From Amphibalanus amphitrite (lineage: Eukaryota > Arthropoda > Thecostraca > Balanomorpha > Balanidae), in assembly GCF_019059575.1 (NCBI RefSeq), contig NW_024881523.1, positions 124,001-188,000 on the forward strand: a stretch of DNA of 64,000 bases, read 5' to 3'. Position 1 is the stretch's first letter. Every line of letters starts with the position of its first letter. Of this stretch, positions 1 through 12,244 are shown piece by piece. Position numbers and translations under genes: made by a program. Under the pieces are notes generated by a model. It did not search any database and was not told the origin of the DNA. It saw only the letters and a program-made list of their open reading frames with translations.

Positions 1-117
1 ACAGATATACGGTTCTTCGCGGGCCATAACAGTGGCAGTGGCTGCACCATTGTCCATCTGTCCGTCTCCACACACCGAATACCTCTCGATCCACGCCCGT
101 CCGGACAATCCCGCCAC

Positions 118-3100
118 TCAGGTGAACTGGAACAGGCCGCTGGGCAGCTGCACCTGTGACATCACGGTGGTGGCGGGCTGCGCGCCGGACGGCGGGGCGG
201 CCTCCAACAGCTGCTGGACACGCTGTCTTACCTCGAGCCGCCCGAGGTCTCCTCGCAGCAGCAGCAGGCCGGTCAGGTGGTCGGAGCTGGCGTCCGGACA
301 GTGGCGCAGTAGACCGTGCAGCTCCAGAGTCAGCAGGTCTGCGTCCTCGACACGCAGCACCTGGCAGCGAGATGGGAGGATGAGAGGTCACATGAGTGTA
401 GGGTAACGGTTAGCACATAGTGCGGCTGCAGATATGACTCGCTGACAATTACGCTCGAAAGAATGGGTGCGTGAACACACTAGAAAGATAAGTCAGGAGA
501 CAGATAAGATGGAACAGTAAAAATGAGCAAGGAGAGGTAGACAGTGAAAACGAGCTGGGAAGACAAAACGCGGAGAGAAGACATACTGGTAAGGCGGAAT
601 GAGTGAGCTTGAAGAGACGAGCTAACGAGCAGAGAAGACTGAGGAAAGACGAAGTGTGTGGGACATGGTACAAGACGGACTGTGTAGGCCGGAGAGACGC
701 CTTAGACAGCGGCGCCGACTACAGCCTGCGGATCTCACCTCTGTCATTGCTCGGAGAATGGCGTCCGGACTGTCCTCCTCGTGGGAGACACTGGCCGGCG
801 AGATGCGCTCGAACGTCTCCACCAGCTGGGACGTGTCCGAGACGATCTTGTCGGCGCCGGCCTTACGCTCCTCGGGGGACCTGACGGGAAGAGCAGTCAG
901 GGATTAGTGGAACAGTGGACGACGGTCGGTGGGCATTCAGCGGTTAGAACTTAGATGACAGACTCAGTATTCAGTGGGCAGTGGAAGGCTGTTAGTCAAG
1001 TGCACTTTGGACGGCGTTCACTCAATAATGGACAACTGTCAGTGAACGGTGGAAATCCAATGGGAAATACATGTCTGTGCAGCCAGCGCATATTGTTTCA
1101 TCTTAGTTTCTCTTAATCTTAGTTTAATTTTTTTAAATTAAAATTTAATCTTAGTTCCAGTCCCAGCGCCAGTCCAATCTCAGCCCCAGCCTCGCATCAC
1201 AGCATGGAAAGCTTTCTGACCCACCGTCGCCCCTGACCGCTGACGATTCTCCCTCCCCCCCCCCCCATCACATAATGCACTTGCCACTTCCCAAAGCCAC
1301 CTCTTCCACCACCAGACAGCCAACCATACGATTCAGACACTGACACATCCACAGACTCACTTGAAGGTGATTCTCTTCTGGAGCAGCGCGGCCAGGTACT
1401 TTTGGTAGATCATCTGGAGGGCGTCAGCCACCGTTTGCTCGAACGTCTCGGGCCTGAGATGGACGTAGTCGTGGCAGTAGTCCTCCACGGTGGCACAGAT
1501 GGTGTTGACCGCCTCCGGCGAGCCCATCCAACGGCGGGTGAGCAGGTCACGGAAGTGCGGCTCCAGGTCCAGAGCCATCTCCTCCAGCAGGAAGCCGGCA
1601 CTGTCGTTACCCAGCTTCTGTGGACGGGAGGGCAGGGCGGGGGAAGGTCAGCGGGCGGGTGAATCGTCAGCAAATCGGTGAGGGGAAGAATGATGCTGGA
1701 CAAGGGGGAAATCAAAGACTGCAACACTCAGCTCACATCTGGGACTGCAATGAACTGTACTCACTGAAGACAGAAGACACTGAAGACGGAAGGCACGGCG
1801 TTATAGAGAGGAGACTCGCCTGGTACGTCGATAGCAGCGTCTCGAGGGAGCGCGCCACTCCATAGTCGTTGGACAGCGGCTTCCAGTAGCGGTCCCGGGT
1901 CTGCTTGGCCAGCTCCATGATGCTGGAGCAGTTGTTGACGATGGCGATCATGTAGTGGGTGAAGTAGCGGATCTGCGGCATAGGTACAGAGGGCATATGT
2001 CATCTGTCAACACGTCAGGAGGCTTGCAAACAAGCCGCCGAAACATTGGTAGACTCAACCAGCTGTCTGATGTGGAAAACACTAGCAGTCGGTACAACAG
2101 GCACGTTATGGACATATTGGCTCACTCACCAGACTACATTCAGTAAAGCATGTAAGACTCACTTACGACACTATGGTCAGATAAGTAAATATAGCTTGCT
2201 CACCACACTAGTCCGAAAAAACACTCATCGAGGGCACGTTGTAAGTACAGCTCGCTTACCAGACTACGGTCAGTGAAGTGTTGACCCTTGTAAGCGACGA
2301 TGGCTTCTCGATAGTCGCCGCAGAATTTGGTTACTTGCGACAGACTGACGGACAACACTTGCATGGCAAAGTCGTCACTGTCGGACACCGAAGAGCAACG
2401 TCAGATGGATACTCCAATAACAATGTCAACAATTGTTATTGGAACACGATATCAGAGTCTCCAATAACAATGTCGCGTAATTGTACCTAAGCGACAATTA
2501 CGATATGATCCCGCGAATGACCTGTCTGGGTCACGCAACTTGCCACTGACCTGACCGACTTGGCCACCTGCAGGTTCTGGTCGATCATCTGGAAGACGAT
2601 GAGCGGCGCGGCCGTCTGGAAGAGGTCTCCGTCGGCGTCGGGCGGCACGTCGCGGCGCCAGTCCGACACCTCCTGCGCCACCGTCTTCTCCAGCCACGAC
2701 TGGTAGTTGGTCTCGATTTTCTGCAGGTGCAAGATGGTGTAGTTCAGCGTGAATCACGTGTTGTACGAAAAAGATATTCGCTCAGGCTTTGGTGAATACA
2801 AAACAATAAAATATGCTTAGCTTACCGTAGAATAGCTTCTAATCGTACGCTAGCCCCCTACCTAGCTCGTGTACTTATCACCTTACGCTGCACGGCGTAC
2901 TGACCTCATAAAATCAGTGTGGTTTTCTTATACCTTAGTTAGATCAACGAGGTTTCCCTTTACATCCTCTCCTTCATAACATTATCAAAGGAATCATCTT
3001 GTATCACGGTCAGGGGCGGCGTCTATACCACTGAGCCTATGCCGGGATTCAGCAGCCTGCGCCGGCCGCCACCCACCTCCACATACTCCTTGATGAGGGT

Positions 3101-6100
3101 ATCGACCGTATGCTGGTCGAGCAGCGGTGGCAGCGCCTTGGTGCTGATGGCCAGACTCGGATGACCCAGCAGCTCCGGTCCCGGGTAGGTGTTCTGCGTC
3201 CACGACAGCAGCGTGAAGTACTCGTTACCCTCCAGGCCGCACGAGATGGTCTCCATCAGCTGTTGGGCGGCGCGATGTAGGTAAGCGAGGAACATCAGCA
3301 GCGTAGAGGTCAAGGTTTAGCAGGTCTCGACCGATCAACTACTCTGGCAATTGGCAAACCTTTCCTTCCGGTCCTACAGTATCATCGACAAAGTAAACAT
3401 ATTACGAACCGAATTGCGCACTTCAACAGCAGAAGTGTGTCGACAGCATGCTGTATGAAACACGGTCTTTCAACATATGAGTGTCAACATTCAAAGGCAC
3501 ACTCAAATGGCACCCTGAAGCAGACCTTAACACCGGATGTATCGAACCGGGGAATAACCACGAGTTTCGTTGCAGTGTTGGTCGTTGAAAACAGACTCAC
3601 GTGTTTGGATAGGGCCGTGTGGTACATTTTCACGTAGGTGTTGAGGATGCCGTAGTGGGGCGGGAAGCAGGCGACGCAGAGTTTCTTGACCACCTGCAGG
3701 TCCTCCAGAACGAGCAGTCTGCAGACCTGGTAGGAAGAGTGACATGATAGGTAACTGCTCGATAGGTAACTGATAAGTGCTCATAAAGCACGATCTGATG
3801 GGTATTTCACCTAGATATAGCATTTGTTATCAATATACAACAGCAGGGCAGCAAAAGATTGGGTAGCAGCGAAGGCAGTTACGAGCATGATTCACCTCGT
3901 GATAGCGCAGAATAACCACCGGACACCGACCCTCGTCTCAAAATGTCACCTCACTACTAAAACGTTCATCCATATCAGCGCATGACAGTTCGGAGCGCCC
4001 AGCTCGCCATTCCCGAGCCTCACTTCTAGATGTCGGACCAGCCACATCTTGTTGTCAGCTCTACTCTCGAAGGCGTTCGCTTCTATACGAGTGTTGACGG
4101 CTTCCTCCAGTACCTGTTAGAGACAGACAGGAACTCCGGTTACAGTGTTCTAAAATTGGATTTTGGTTGGGTGTGCCGATGAAGAAAAAAAATCCTAGGA
4201 TGAGAAAAAAGGAAATAAATAACTGAAGTATATTTGCAAAATGGTGTAATGCCAATTTGTATGCCAACTGCTAAACCAGGATTTCATGTCAGAATCTTGA
4301 CAGGGTGTGAAACAAAAGGATGTGGGTGCCTCAACTGTCAAGTGACATGTAAACTGGCTGTTGGGAATACATGAATTTTTTTCAGAGATGAAATAAAGTC
4401 GGTAATTCATATTTTAGGGATGAAAGTATTTTCCCTATTAGGTGTGATTTGCCACCAAAAAGTCTGAAAAATGGAACGCTGTCCGGTTATGGTTGAGCGA
4501 TTATCTTGAGAGGCCTGCAGTGAGTAATTCGGGTGACGAGTGCTCTGACACTTCCACACTGCAATCCTATCGACTGTTCTACATTTAGCCGGTGGTCTTC
4601 GCCTGTTATCATTCATGTTCCCTAGCTCATCAGTCAGCATTCACATGAATTACCACCATATACGAATTAGCAGTGACTTCCCACCTTCTCTCAAATGGCA
4701 ATCCATAACAAATTAAGGTCTCCAAACCCAGCCTCATGACGTTGAGCAGTCTCTCCATTCCTCTATCATATCTGAGTCTCTCAACCGTAACCCTTGCCCG
4801 TCAATCCCGGTCGCTGCCGTGTCTGCCAACCTGGAGTGCGCGCTGCCGCCAGCGTTTGGGCCGACCCGGCGGCACATAGTCGGTGGTCAGGGCGTCACGC
4901 AGCTCAGCGTCCGCCTGTTCCTCCCGCTCGACGATACGCAGAACGGTGACGATCTCCTGCGGCTCACGGCGCACAGTGGCCAGTGTGCGGCTCAGCTTCA
5001 GCCACAGCTGCTTACCTGGAGGCATGGGGGAGGCGGTCAAAGGCGGTGGGGATGCAGCGACCCCTGGATGGGGTGCACTGAGAATCAGACAGAGTGAAAT
5101 ACGGACGAATGCACGACCGGGAAAATACAGTCATCTATGAGGCACAGAGTCCGATCAGTCCAACGGACACATCGACGACAAAGGGATCAGATCGGCTGTA
5201 GCCCACGCAACTCGGCCCACAGAAACAGGTGACATGATTAGGTTGCAGCTAGACGTCACATTTTTCATACAAATCGGGAGATAACACGTCAAACCAACGG
5301 TCTTAACTATTTCCGATATATCTAGGGATGATTCGAAACTGCAGACTTTACATTACGTCTAAAACTATTGTTCATCGTGCTTAAGGCGGCGATTCAGTGA
5401 CTCGAGGTATGTGGATCAGCCAATTTGACCGCACCCGCGGTGGCTGAGCCCGAACGACCTACCAAGCCGGTCGGAGAGCGCCTCCACCTCCTTGAAGTGC
5501 GCCTTGAGCCGCTCCATCTCACTGCTGTGACCGCCCAATTTCCGCAGAAGGTCGATCAACAGACGGTCCCGCGTCCGCTCCAGCTCAATCAGATACTGCC
5601 GCGACACCACAGAGAAAGGAGTGTCAATGTCTGACTGGTAACTATTCACAGAGCATGAGGATAGCTCGATAGTAACCTCATGTGTGTCTGATCAAAACAG
5701 TGTGCAACACCTACCCGCAAAAATTCATTTACCCATCAATGCAACAACTCTAGCAAAAAAAAAAAAAATACTTGCATTCCATACATTGGGTCATAATGCG
5801 AGAGTGCCAGCGAGCGCCATCCCACCATCTGCACACTTCTCAGTTAGTGATGTGAGCCATCAGACGCCCCATACCCTCCGACCAGTGTACCGGCGCATCA
5901 CCAGCCACCAAACCCCGGCCAGCCGACTGACCTTGTGCGCCGCCAGCAGGGTGCCCTGATCCATGACCTTCTGTGCGCGCTCCACAAACTTGTCGATCAT
6001 CAGGGTGAAGTCCATGGTACAGACGGCTGCTTCGTACTGCTGGTGGAGGCGACTCTCCTCTCGCAGCTCGGAGAACTGCGGCAGTAAGGCCGGCACCTCC

Positions 6101-7109
6101 TCCAGCGCCGCCTCGATCTCCTGCAGACTGAGGTCAGATGGTGGAGGGGTGGTCAGAATCGGCTGAAGTCAGGGACAACAGGGGTCAGGAAAACCATTGG
6201 GTCAGAAACTACAAGGGGCGGTAAGAGAGCAGAGTGACAATGGCACAAAAGTAGCACAGGGATGACAAGAGGCTCAGGGGTTGTGAGGTGACTGGAGGTA
6301 ATTACAGCAGATGGGGACAGGAAACTTGTACTTGAGGGTGTACTCGTACTTACAAGGTAGATAGGTACCAGTTGGGGGACTAGACACATACCTAATTGAG
6401 CCATAGGCTCTTGTGGCCATGACTTTCACTGGGGGGTTGGAAGTTGGAACTGCAGTCAGGGCCTGACTGGGTCTGAGAGTGCTCAAATATACAGGCAATC
6501 AGTTCCAGGCCATTATGAAGGATTGTGAGTCACTCAAGGATTGATTTGGGCCCTCAAAGTTCCAGCAGAGGTTTGTACCTTTGTCTGGACTCCTGAATAT
6601 CATGCAGTGCTGCCTGCAACTGGTTCAGGCCCAGCTTCACATCATCCAGCTGGCTCTGCATCGCTGTCTTCAGCATGGCCTCAACAGAGTTCTTCTTCCT
6701 GATCACCCTGTGACAGAACCAATGCCAATGTGAGTCGATTGTGCACCAGACATCAGTTCCAAATCTTGTGCATAAGAATTAGGTAGGTATTTGCCTTGGA
6801 AGAGTCTAGTAAAATTCACAAGCAAGATATTATAACTGACATATTGGTAAAGTTAGAAGGCAGCAGAGAGCTGCTAACTTTTCACTTTTGTTCTAACAAA
6901 AGAAAAATGTCCAGAATGAGAATAAAATTTAATGCAGGAAAATCTGATTAGTGGAACCAGCAAATATAATTTCACAAGAAAGAACAGGTGACAGCCTACC
7001 TCTGTTTATATTGGTCAACTTTTTCCAGCTGGTCGGGCCGCTGCAGCATGTTGGCAACCTGTTGCAGTGCCAGCCGCTGGGCCTCTGCTTCTAGCTGGTC
7101 AATATCCAT
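118..7109 (-). CDS. EXOC3: Exocyst complex component SEC6/EXOC3 (14 coding exons)
   Basis: Core exocyst subunit that helps tether secretory vesicles to the plasma membrane before SNARE fusion (family knowledge). Coding exons, 5' to 3' on the minus strand: 7000-7109, 6579-6707, 5932-6127, 5463-5595, 4831-5015, 4024-4113, 3601-3726, 3077-3259, 2551-2720, 2260-2377, 1820-1972, 1361-1617, 739-880, 118-360. Phases agree at every junction. The sum is 2235 nt, 744 codons plus stop, matching the usual length of about 745 aa. SEC6 landmarks appear in order: MLQRPDQLEKV near residue 21, ATVRREP and VEREEQ, YVPPGRPKRW near 240, KMWLVRHLE, ACFPPHY, LLSWTQNTY, IVFQMIDQNLQVA, YMIAIVNNC, ATVEDY, LLQKRITF, SPEERK, and a C-terminal SSDHLTGLLLLRGD. 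The start is the first ATG of an exon whose translation matches the family N-terminus. All introns are GT-AG except intron 11, whose donor is GC. Introns are short (about 80-900 bp). The gene looks intact; a 3' UTR of at least 117 nt runs off the window. Confidence 0.95.
1818..1820 (-). other. EXOC3: Non-canonical GC splice donor of SEC6 exon 11
   Basis: Exon 11 ends CAG followed by GCGAGT. Only this cut keeps frame with exon 12 (KLGNDSAGF), where the protein matches the family without gap. The nearest GT, seven bases upstream in the exon, would give the wrong phase. A GC donor with otherwise good consensus fits the minor GC-AG class. Confidence 0.7.
2121..2184 (-). repeat. Duplicated exon-10 3' edges with decoy splice donors in SEC6 intron 10
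   Basis: The last 20 or so bases of exon 10 plus its donor (minus strand of 2251-2280) recur degenerately in the following intron, at 2121-2150 (23 of 30 bases alike, donor GTGAGT) and 2157-2184 (22 of 28 alike, donor GTAAGT). They look like partial tandem duplications that kept usable donor motifs. Confidence 0.55.
4135..4489 (-). mobile_element. hAT-type non-autonomous element in SEC6 intron 5, 8-bp TSD
   Basis: Element 4143-4481 (339 bp) ends in short inverted termini CAGTGTTC / GAACGCTG and is flanked by an exact 8-bp target duplication TCCGGTTA (4135-4142 and 4482-4489), as expected for hAT transposition. On the minus strand it is closely similar to the ends of the element at 29635-30375 but lacks that copy's central LINE-derived segment; the join falls at a shared GCCA. 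No coding capacity. Confidence 0.9.
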
Positions 7110-7629
7110 CTTGCTGTAAATTGAGAATATCCCTGTGACCAAAGTGCTAGATTGGACTCTTATCTATTAAAGGATTAACATATATCCCAGGGGCAGAGTA
7201 CATATATGGTTAAGCTTCAGCTGAACACAACTGAGTTAGAGTACTGACTGTGAAGTGTTATGTGAGAGATTAAGTGCGACTTATATCATCTAAAAAAACT
7301 AAGCATTGCAGCAAGATGACCCATGCAGTGTTGAAAGGTCTGGATGATATATATCTGTAGCATTCCTATAAGTTGGAATTTGATGTAACTTAATATGGCA
7401 AGGTATAGTCAAAGGTCAGCACAAAGCATACTTATTGGCTATAATTTCAATAACAATCTTGGAATTAATGCTAAATTGCTAATAATGGGCTGATGGGAGC
7501 TGGTCTGTAAGTGCTGAGCTCAGTAATTTCCTCTCTTTATAACCTTTAAAATCTGAAGAAATTCACAAAACAAATGCATAAAAAACAGACACATAAAAGA
7601 AACAACACATCCTTCTAAGGTTGGAAACC
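7110..7629. other. SEC6 upstream region
   Basis: AT-rich sequence 5' of the SEC6 start codon. It should hold the promoter and any 5' UTR, but I see no clear TATA box or conserved element and cannot place the transcription start. Confidence 0.4.
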
Positions 7630-8512
7630 GACCTTGTTTTTGATCTACATCAATGAGCTTCCAACCCTGGTGCAGAGTGGCTGTAAACTGTTCGCAGATG
7701 ACACAAAACTGTTCAAAGACATAGTAACCCAACAGGACTGTGCAACACTGCAAGCAGACCTTGACAGGCTATCTGAATGGTCAGATCAGTGGCTGCTTAA
7801 GTTCAACGTTGAAAAGTGCAAGATCATGCATTGTGGATATATGAACCCTGCAGAGGACTATGTCATGAAAGGTAATGATGAAGCCAGGACGATCTGCACT
7901 ACAACTCACGAACGTGATCTGGGCGTGATTGTAGCCAACAACCTGAAAGCAACATGCCACTGCCAAGCTGCGGCACTGAAAGGAATGACTGCACTAAGGC
8001 TTTTAAAAATGTCTTTCAGAAATATTGATGTCAACAACTTCAGGTCCTTGTACACCACTTATGTTCGCCCGCATCTAGATTATTGCCTGTCTGCGGTTGG
8101 TCCTCACATGGTTCAAGATATACAAAAGCTTGAAAAAGTTCAGAGACGAGCTACCAAGCTTGTACGGGAAATTAGAGCCTATCCCTATGAAGAACGGCTG
8201 ACGAGGCTTGATCTGATGAGCATGCGAGATCGACTCAAGCGTGGTGACTTAATTGAGACTTACAAGATTGTAACAGGAAAAGTTGATATAGATGCAGAAC
8301 GATTCTTTGAATTTCAAGACCATGAAAGAACCAGGGGTCATCGATTTAAGTTGAAGAAAAGACGGTCAATGCACCACTTCAGAAACATGTCATTTGCTAA
8401 CAGAGTAGTCACCCCTTGGAATGAGCTGCCAGACTATGTTGTGTCAGCACCAAGTACTAGTGCCTTCAAGAAGAGACTTGACCGACATTGGGCTACCCTA
8501 GTCGACCACTAA
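7630..8512 (+). pseudogene. 5'-truncated CR1-like non-LTR retrotransposon, reverse transcriptase C-terminus
   Basis: An open frame of about 292 residues holds the second half of a LINE reverse transcriptase. It begins mid-domain (FLIYINELP), carries the catalytic-box form FADDTKLF near residue 20, then LSEWSDQWLLKFNVEKC, the thumb region YVRPHLDYC and the CR1-style tail TRGHRFKL...WNELP. Upstream RT motifs and the endonuclease are missing, so the copy was truncated at its 5' end on insertion, near 7630. The frame is uninterrupted, suggesting recent arrival. The 3' UTR continues to about 8620 and includes a short CCTAAACCTGAA-type repeat. It is not expected to move by itself. Confidence 0.85.
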
Positions 8513-8696
8513 AGCTCATCCTCTGATTAGTGCATTCCACGATATGAGCACCAAATAGACAGTGTCTACTCCTAGCTCATAACCTAAACCTGAACCTAAA
8601 CCTGAAACTGAGACCACATATCAATACTTCTACTACTTTCTACACAGGACATTTATAAGTTACACCCAACCACACATTGAGTCAGGTAAAGTTATG

Positions 8697-9704
8697 TTAA
8701 CCCGCGCACCGACGGGGGGGGGCGGATATCCGCCCCCCCTGAGGTTTTTCGCGGATAGCGGGAAAACCGCGGCGCGTAGCGCCGCGAAATTTGGTATGAC
8801 TATTCTCTCATCAATTTTACACATGGTGTGCAAGTTTGAACCTCCTAACTTTTAAGGTCAGTTCACCAGGTCACTTTGAATGACCCAACCTCAAGTCACT
8901 TTTTTGCAACTTTGTCACCGTGCCAGAGCTACAGTAGATGTCGGAGGCCTTTGAAAGTCGCAGGATGTTATTAGGTCATTAGTAGCTACAATTTGTATAT
9001 ATCGGAATTTTGATGTCGGTGACCTAAGGTCAGGTCAATTTCGCGACCTCCCCATTACAAGTCAATGGGGGAAAAATCAACTCCCTGTTTTTACCACTAA
9101 AACGGGTCGGAATGGCCCCATATACCATACATGACTTCACATACGATCAACCTTCACTACCTTGAGGTCTGTTTTGCTGTTGGGCAGCTGTAAGGTCATG
9201 TGACGTCATCAAAGGTCACCAAAGGTTTTTTTGCCAATAACTCCTTACAGGAACAAGATACAGCCGCGCGGATGGTCTCATTGTGTTCAGCTCGTCAAGA
9301 CGCATCGAATGATATACATGATGACCTCGAGGTCACGTGACCTGAGTTCAACCTTTGACCTTGACCTTTCGAGGTCAACATATATATCATTCGATGCGGA
9401 TTGACGAGAGGATCACGATGATGCCCTTAGTTTGTTCCTATCTTGACTACTTCGAAAGTTATTTGAGAAAAACCCTCTCGATATCTAGCGCCGCCATTTT
9501 GACTTTTTCGACCCCTGTGACGTCATCTTTGACCTGACCTGAAAATGACCTTAGTAAAAATTGTAGACCTTGTCCGTGCGTATCCGATGCCGTTTACCGC
9601 TTGTCGCTATCTTGCTTCATTCTCGAGATCTCAGGGGGGCGGTCATCCGCCCCCCCCCCCGTCGGTACTAAGTTGGCGCAGACCCCCGTCAGTGCGCGGG
9701 TTAA
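8697..9704. mobile_element. piggyBac-type MITE, 1000 bp, TTAA target site
   Basis: The element spans 8701-9700 between TTAA copies (8697-8700, 9701-9704). Termini are inverted: CCCGCGCACCGACGGGGG on the left, CCCGCGCACTGACGGGGG reading inward from the right. CCC ends and a TTAA site are the piggyBac signature. G-rich subterminal dyads sit at both ends (around GGCGGATATCCGCC on the left and GGCGGTCATCCGCC on the right). No transposase frame is present, so it is non-autonomous. It contains 17 exact AGGTCA/TGACCT hexamers and two TGACGTCA motifs. Confidence 0.88.
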
Positions 9705-10971
9705 GAAACGTTAGGTCAGGTTAGAATGGGTTTTGTTATTTCTGCTTGTCTGGTACCTACCTAATTTGTTTAGCATTGCAATAAATAATCGTATGATCCA
9801 TTGGTTAGGTTGATAGGTTGATATATGGTTCATGACAATATGGTGAGGTTTTTATTCCATTTTGAGCCTAGGGTGCAAAGGGGGACTTCATCCTCAGCTC
9901 ATACACAGTAGGTTAATTCTGCCGTGCAAAGACAACCTGATTATGTTTTGGTGACCTCCTCTGACCTGACTATGAGTTAATGGCCTCTGACCCAAAATTG
10001 TCAAATTTGCCTTTACACAGCAGATGTCTTAGGTGACAGAAAGATTGCTTTCTTGCAAAGCATCAAAGAAAGTGTGTTAGTAGCCGGCAGATGCAGTCAC
10101 ACGTCACACCAGTTTCCTTTCTTTATAAAGGCCTAAGGCTACTAGGGGCCACCAAGGCTATAGAACGGGGCCACTAGCATAACCACAGTGGCTACCGTGG
10201 CTACGTTGCTATGCTTTGCTCACAAACGTGAGCAAATGAATAAAAAATAAATCAAAAACTTACACAGCGTATCCTCTTCTTGAACGTTATGGAAATATCA
10301 ACAACGAGAGGCCTTTCACTTTTCTATAGATAAAAAAAATCTGGTGAAAATACACCCAGCCATCGGTACAGTCCGCATGCTATTTTGAAGGATATTGTGT
10401 TCAAAGCTGCTCGCTCGAAGAGCCCACGATGCAAGTGTCGGTCGCTGATTTGATGATACTAGCTTACTGAACGAATATGCGCCAAATAGAACCGATAGAA
10501 CAGCTTGAAAAACATCGGTATTATGAGTACAAAAACTGCGCGCTGAAGACATTCTGGAGAAAATTGTTTTAAATTTACTGCAATATTCTTGAAAGTACTT
10601 AAAAGATATTAAGCAATATATCACAGCATAAAGTAAATTTTCACGCTATGAATGTGCGGTTTTCATCTGAGAATAGACAATGAAGCTCAATCATCTTAAC
10701 TTTAGTGGATTTTAAAATGTCAATAACAGAAAAAATATCAAGTTTCTACATATTCAGAACTTAATATTTAGCAGCAGTTTAAGCAGTGCATTTTTGACAG
10801 GAACGCTTTGTTGGACAAGATATTCCGGATATTCCGAAGCGGTCGACGATTAGTTGTATTTCAATTTCGTGCGGGTTTTCTGCGTTACTTTTAGTGATAG
10901 GATACAATATTCTGTCATCCCGCTTCTGTCGTCTCATCGTAAGTCAAAGCAGAATCTGAATCATGCTATTG
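9705..10971. other. Intergenic, no gene seen
   Basis: Mixed-composition sequence between two MITEs. I see no long frame, RNA gene or repeat with clear ends. A short TAACCTAAC-like patch lies just after the piggyBac-type element. Confidence 0.4.
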
Positions 10972-11608
10972 TTAAGCCTAAGCTACACTAGCATGAATTC
11001 TGACGTTTTTTTCGGTTTCTGTGGGATTTCGGTTCGCGTCGTCAAGTTCGCCTCATAGCGAATACATTGCGCAAGCTACACTGCCAGTTTGGCGTCCCTT
11101 GGAACGAAAACCCGCAAAAACCGACGAGTCGGAACCGAAAAAAAGTTCAGGGCTGTGAACTTTTTTTCGGTTTCTGCGGGATTTCGTTTTAGTGATGAAT
11201 GATTAGAAGTGATCGTTGCTAATAATATTGTAACGATGGAACAGTTTCAAATGTAAATAATGAAAATCGTGTAATTCATGATTAAAGAAGACAAGATGTG
11301 TTTTAAAAGTCATCATTCTACTTCAAATATGTTAATTGTAATTAAGCTGACAAATGATAATGATCGAAAATATATTCTTGCTAGTTGTAAAATCCTTTAA
11401 ACAATTATTTAATTATAGTTTTGTTAAAACACGATAATTTTAAACATGAATAATTAATTAATTTGATCACTTATCCATCACTACGCTAATAAACAACACC
11501 GGCCACGCGGCGGCCGCCCGGAACGAAAAAACGCAGAAACCGTAAAAACGCGGAAACCGAAATCACGCAGAAACCGAAAAAAACGCTGATAGTGTAGCCT
11601 GAGCTTTA
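10972..11608. mobile_element. Harbinger-like MITE with probable TTA TSD
   Basis: Element 10975-11605 (631 bp) has imperfect 16-bp termini AGCCTAAGCTACACTA / AGCTCAGGCTACACTA (right end reverse-complemented) followed on both sides by a TTTTTTTCGGTTTCTG tract. TTA lies directly outside each end (10972-10974, 11606-11608), the usual PIF/Harbinger target. The interior repeats CGGTTTCTGCGGGATTTCG-like segments in both orientations. It is non-coding. Confidence 0.65.
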
Positions 11609-11843
11609 TAGTTACACACACTCAATTTAACGTTTCCCCTCCGCCTCCTTTAGTCTACTCACTCTGATTGTGATTGCAATTTGCATGACCTGCAATAGGT
11701 ATGAATCAAATGTTTCGTTGAGTACCATTCATTGATATGAAGCTATGTGATTGAGATTTAGGAGACAAGAGCTGGAGAAATCAAAATCCAGGCAGTGTTG
11801 GTGTTTCTTTTGTATGGAATTTTATAAGGAAGAAGATTCGGTA

Positions 11844-12244
11844 GGTAGTCGTAAAGCAGGCATCACACTTTGACTGTTTTTTTTTTTGCAACCAAGAAGA
11901 GGTGCCGTACCCAGAGATGCTTTCTAATCAAACCAAACCAAACCTAACCTAACCTAAACTAACCTAACTAAGCCTGACCTAACCTTACCCATACACTGTA
12001 TACACTGTGGACTGTATACTGTACACCTATACACTGTGGACTGTAATTGCCATGCCCCTACTAGTGGATTGTCCATGATGGTAATACAATACATTATACA
12101 ATATAATACAATACAGCCTAAAACCTACAGCCTAAAACCTAAAACCTACACCCTAAAATCCAAAGCCTAGTCCTACAACCTAACAGCCTATAGCACCTCT
12201 CCTTGGCTGCAAAACACAAGTGTGATGCCTGCTTTACTACTACC
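11844..12244. mobile_element. MITE with long inverted termini, family unassigned
   Basis: Inverted ends share GGTAGT(C/A)GTAAAGC followed by AGGCATCACACTT, then further matching sequence (GCAACCAAGAAGAGGTGC against GCAGCCAAGGAGAGGTGC). The interior is CCTAACCT- and CCTAAAACCT-rich. I could not settle a target duplication, so the superfamily is open. Confidence 0.65.

Noticed and set aside
4195-4410. 71-residue minus frame in SEC6 intron 5
   Set aside because: Lies wholly inside the hAT element and reads through its non-coding ends.
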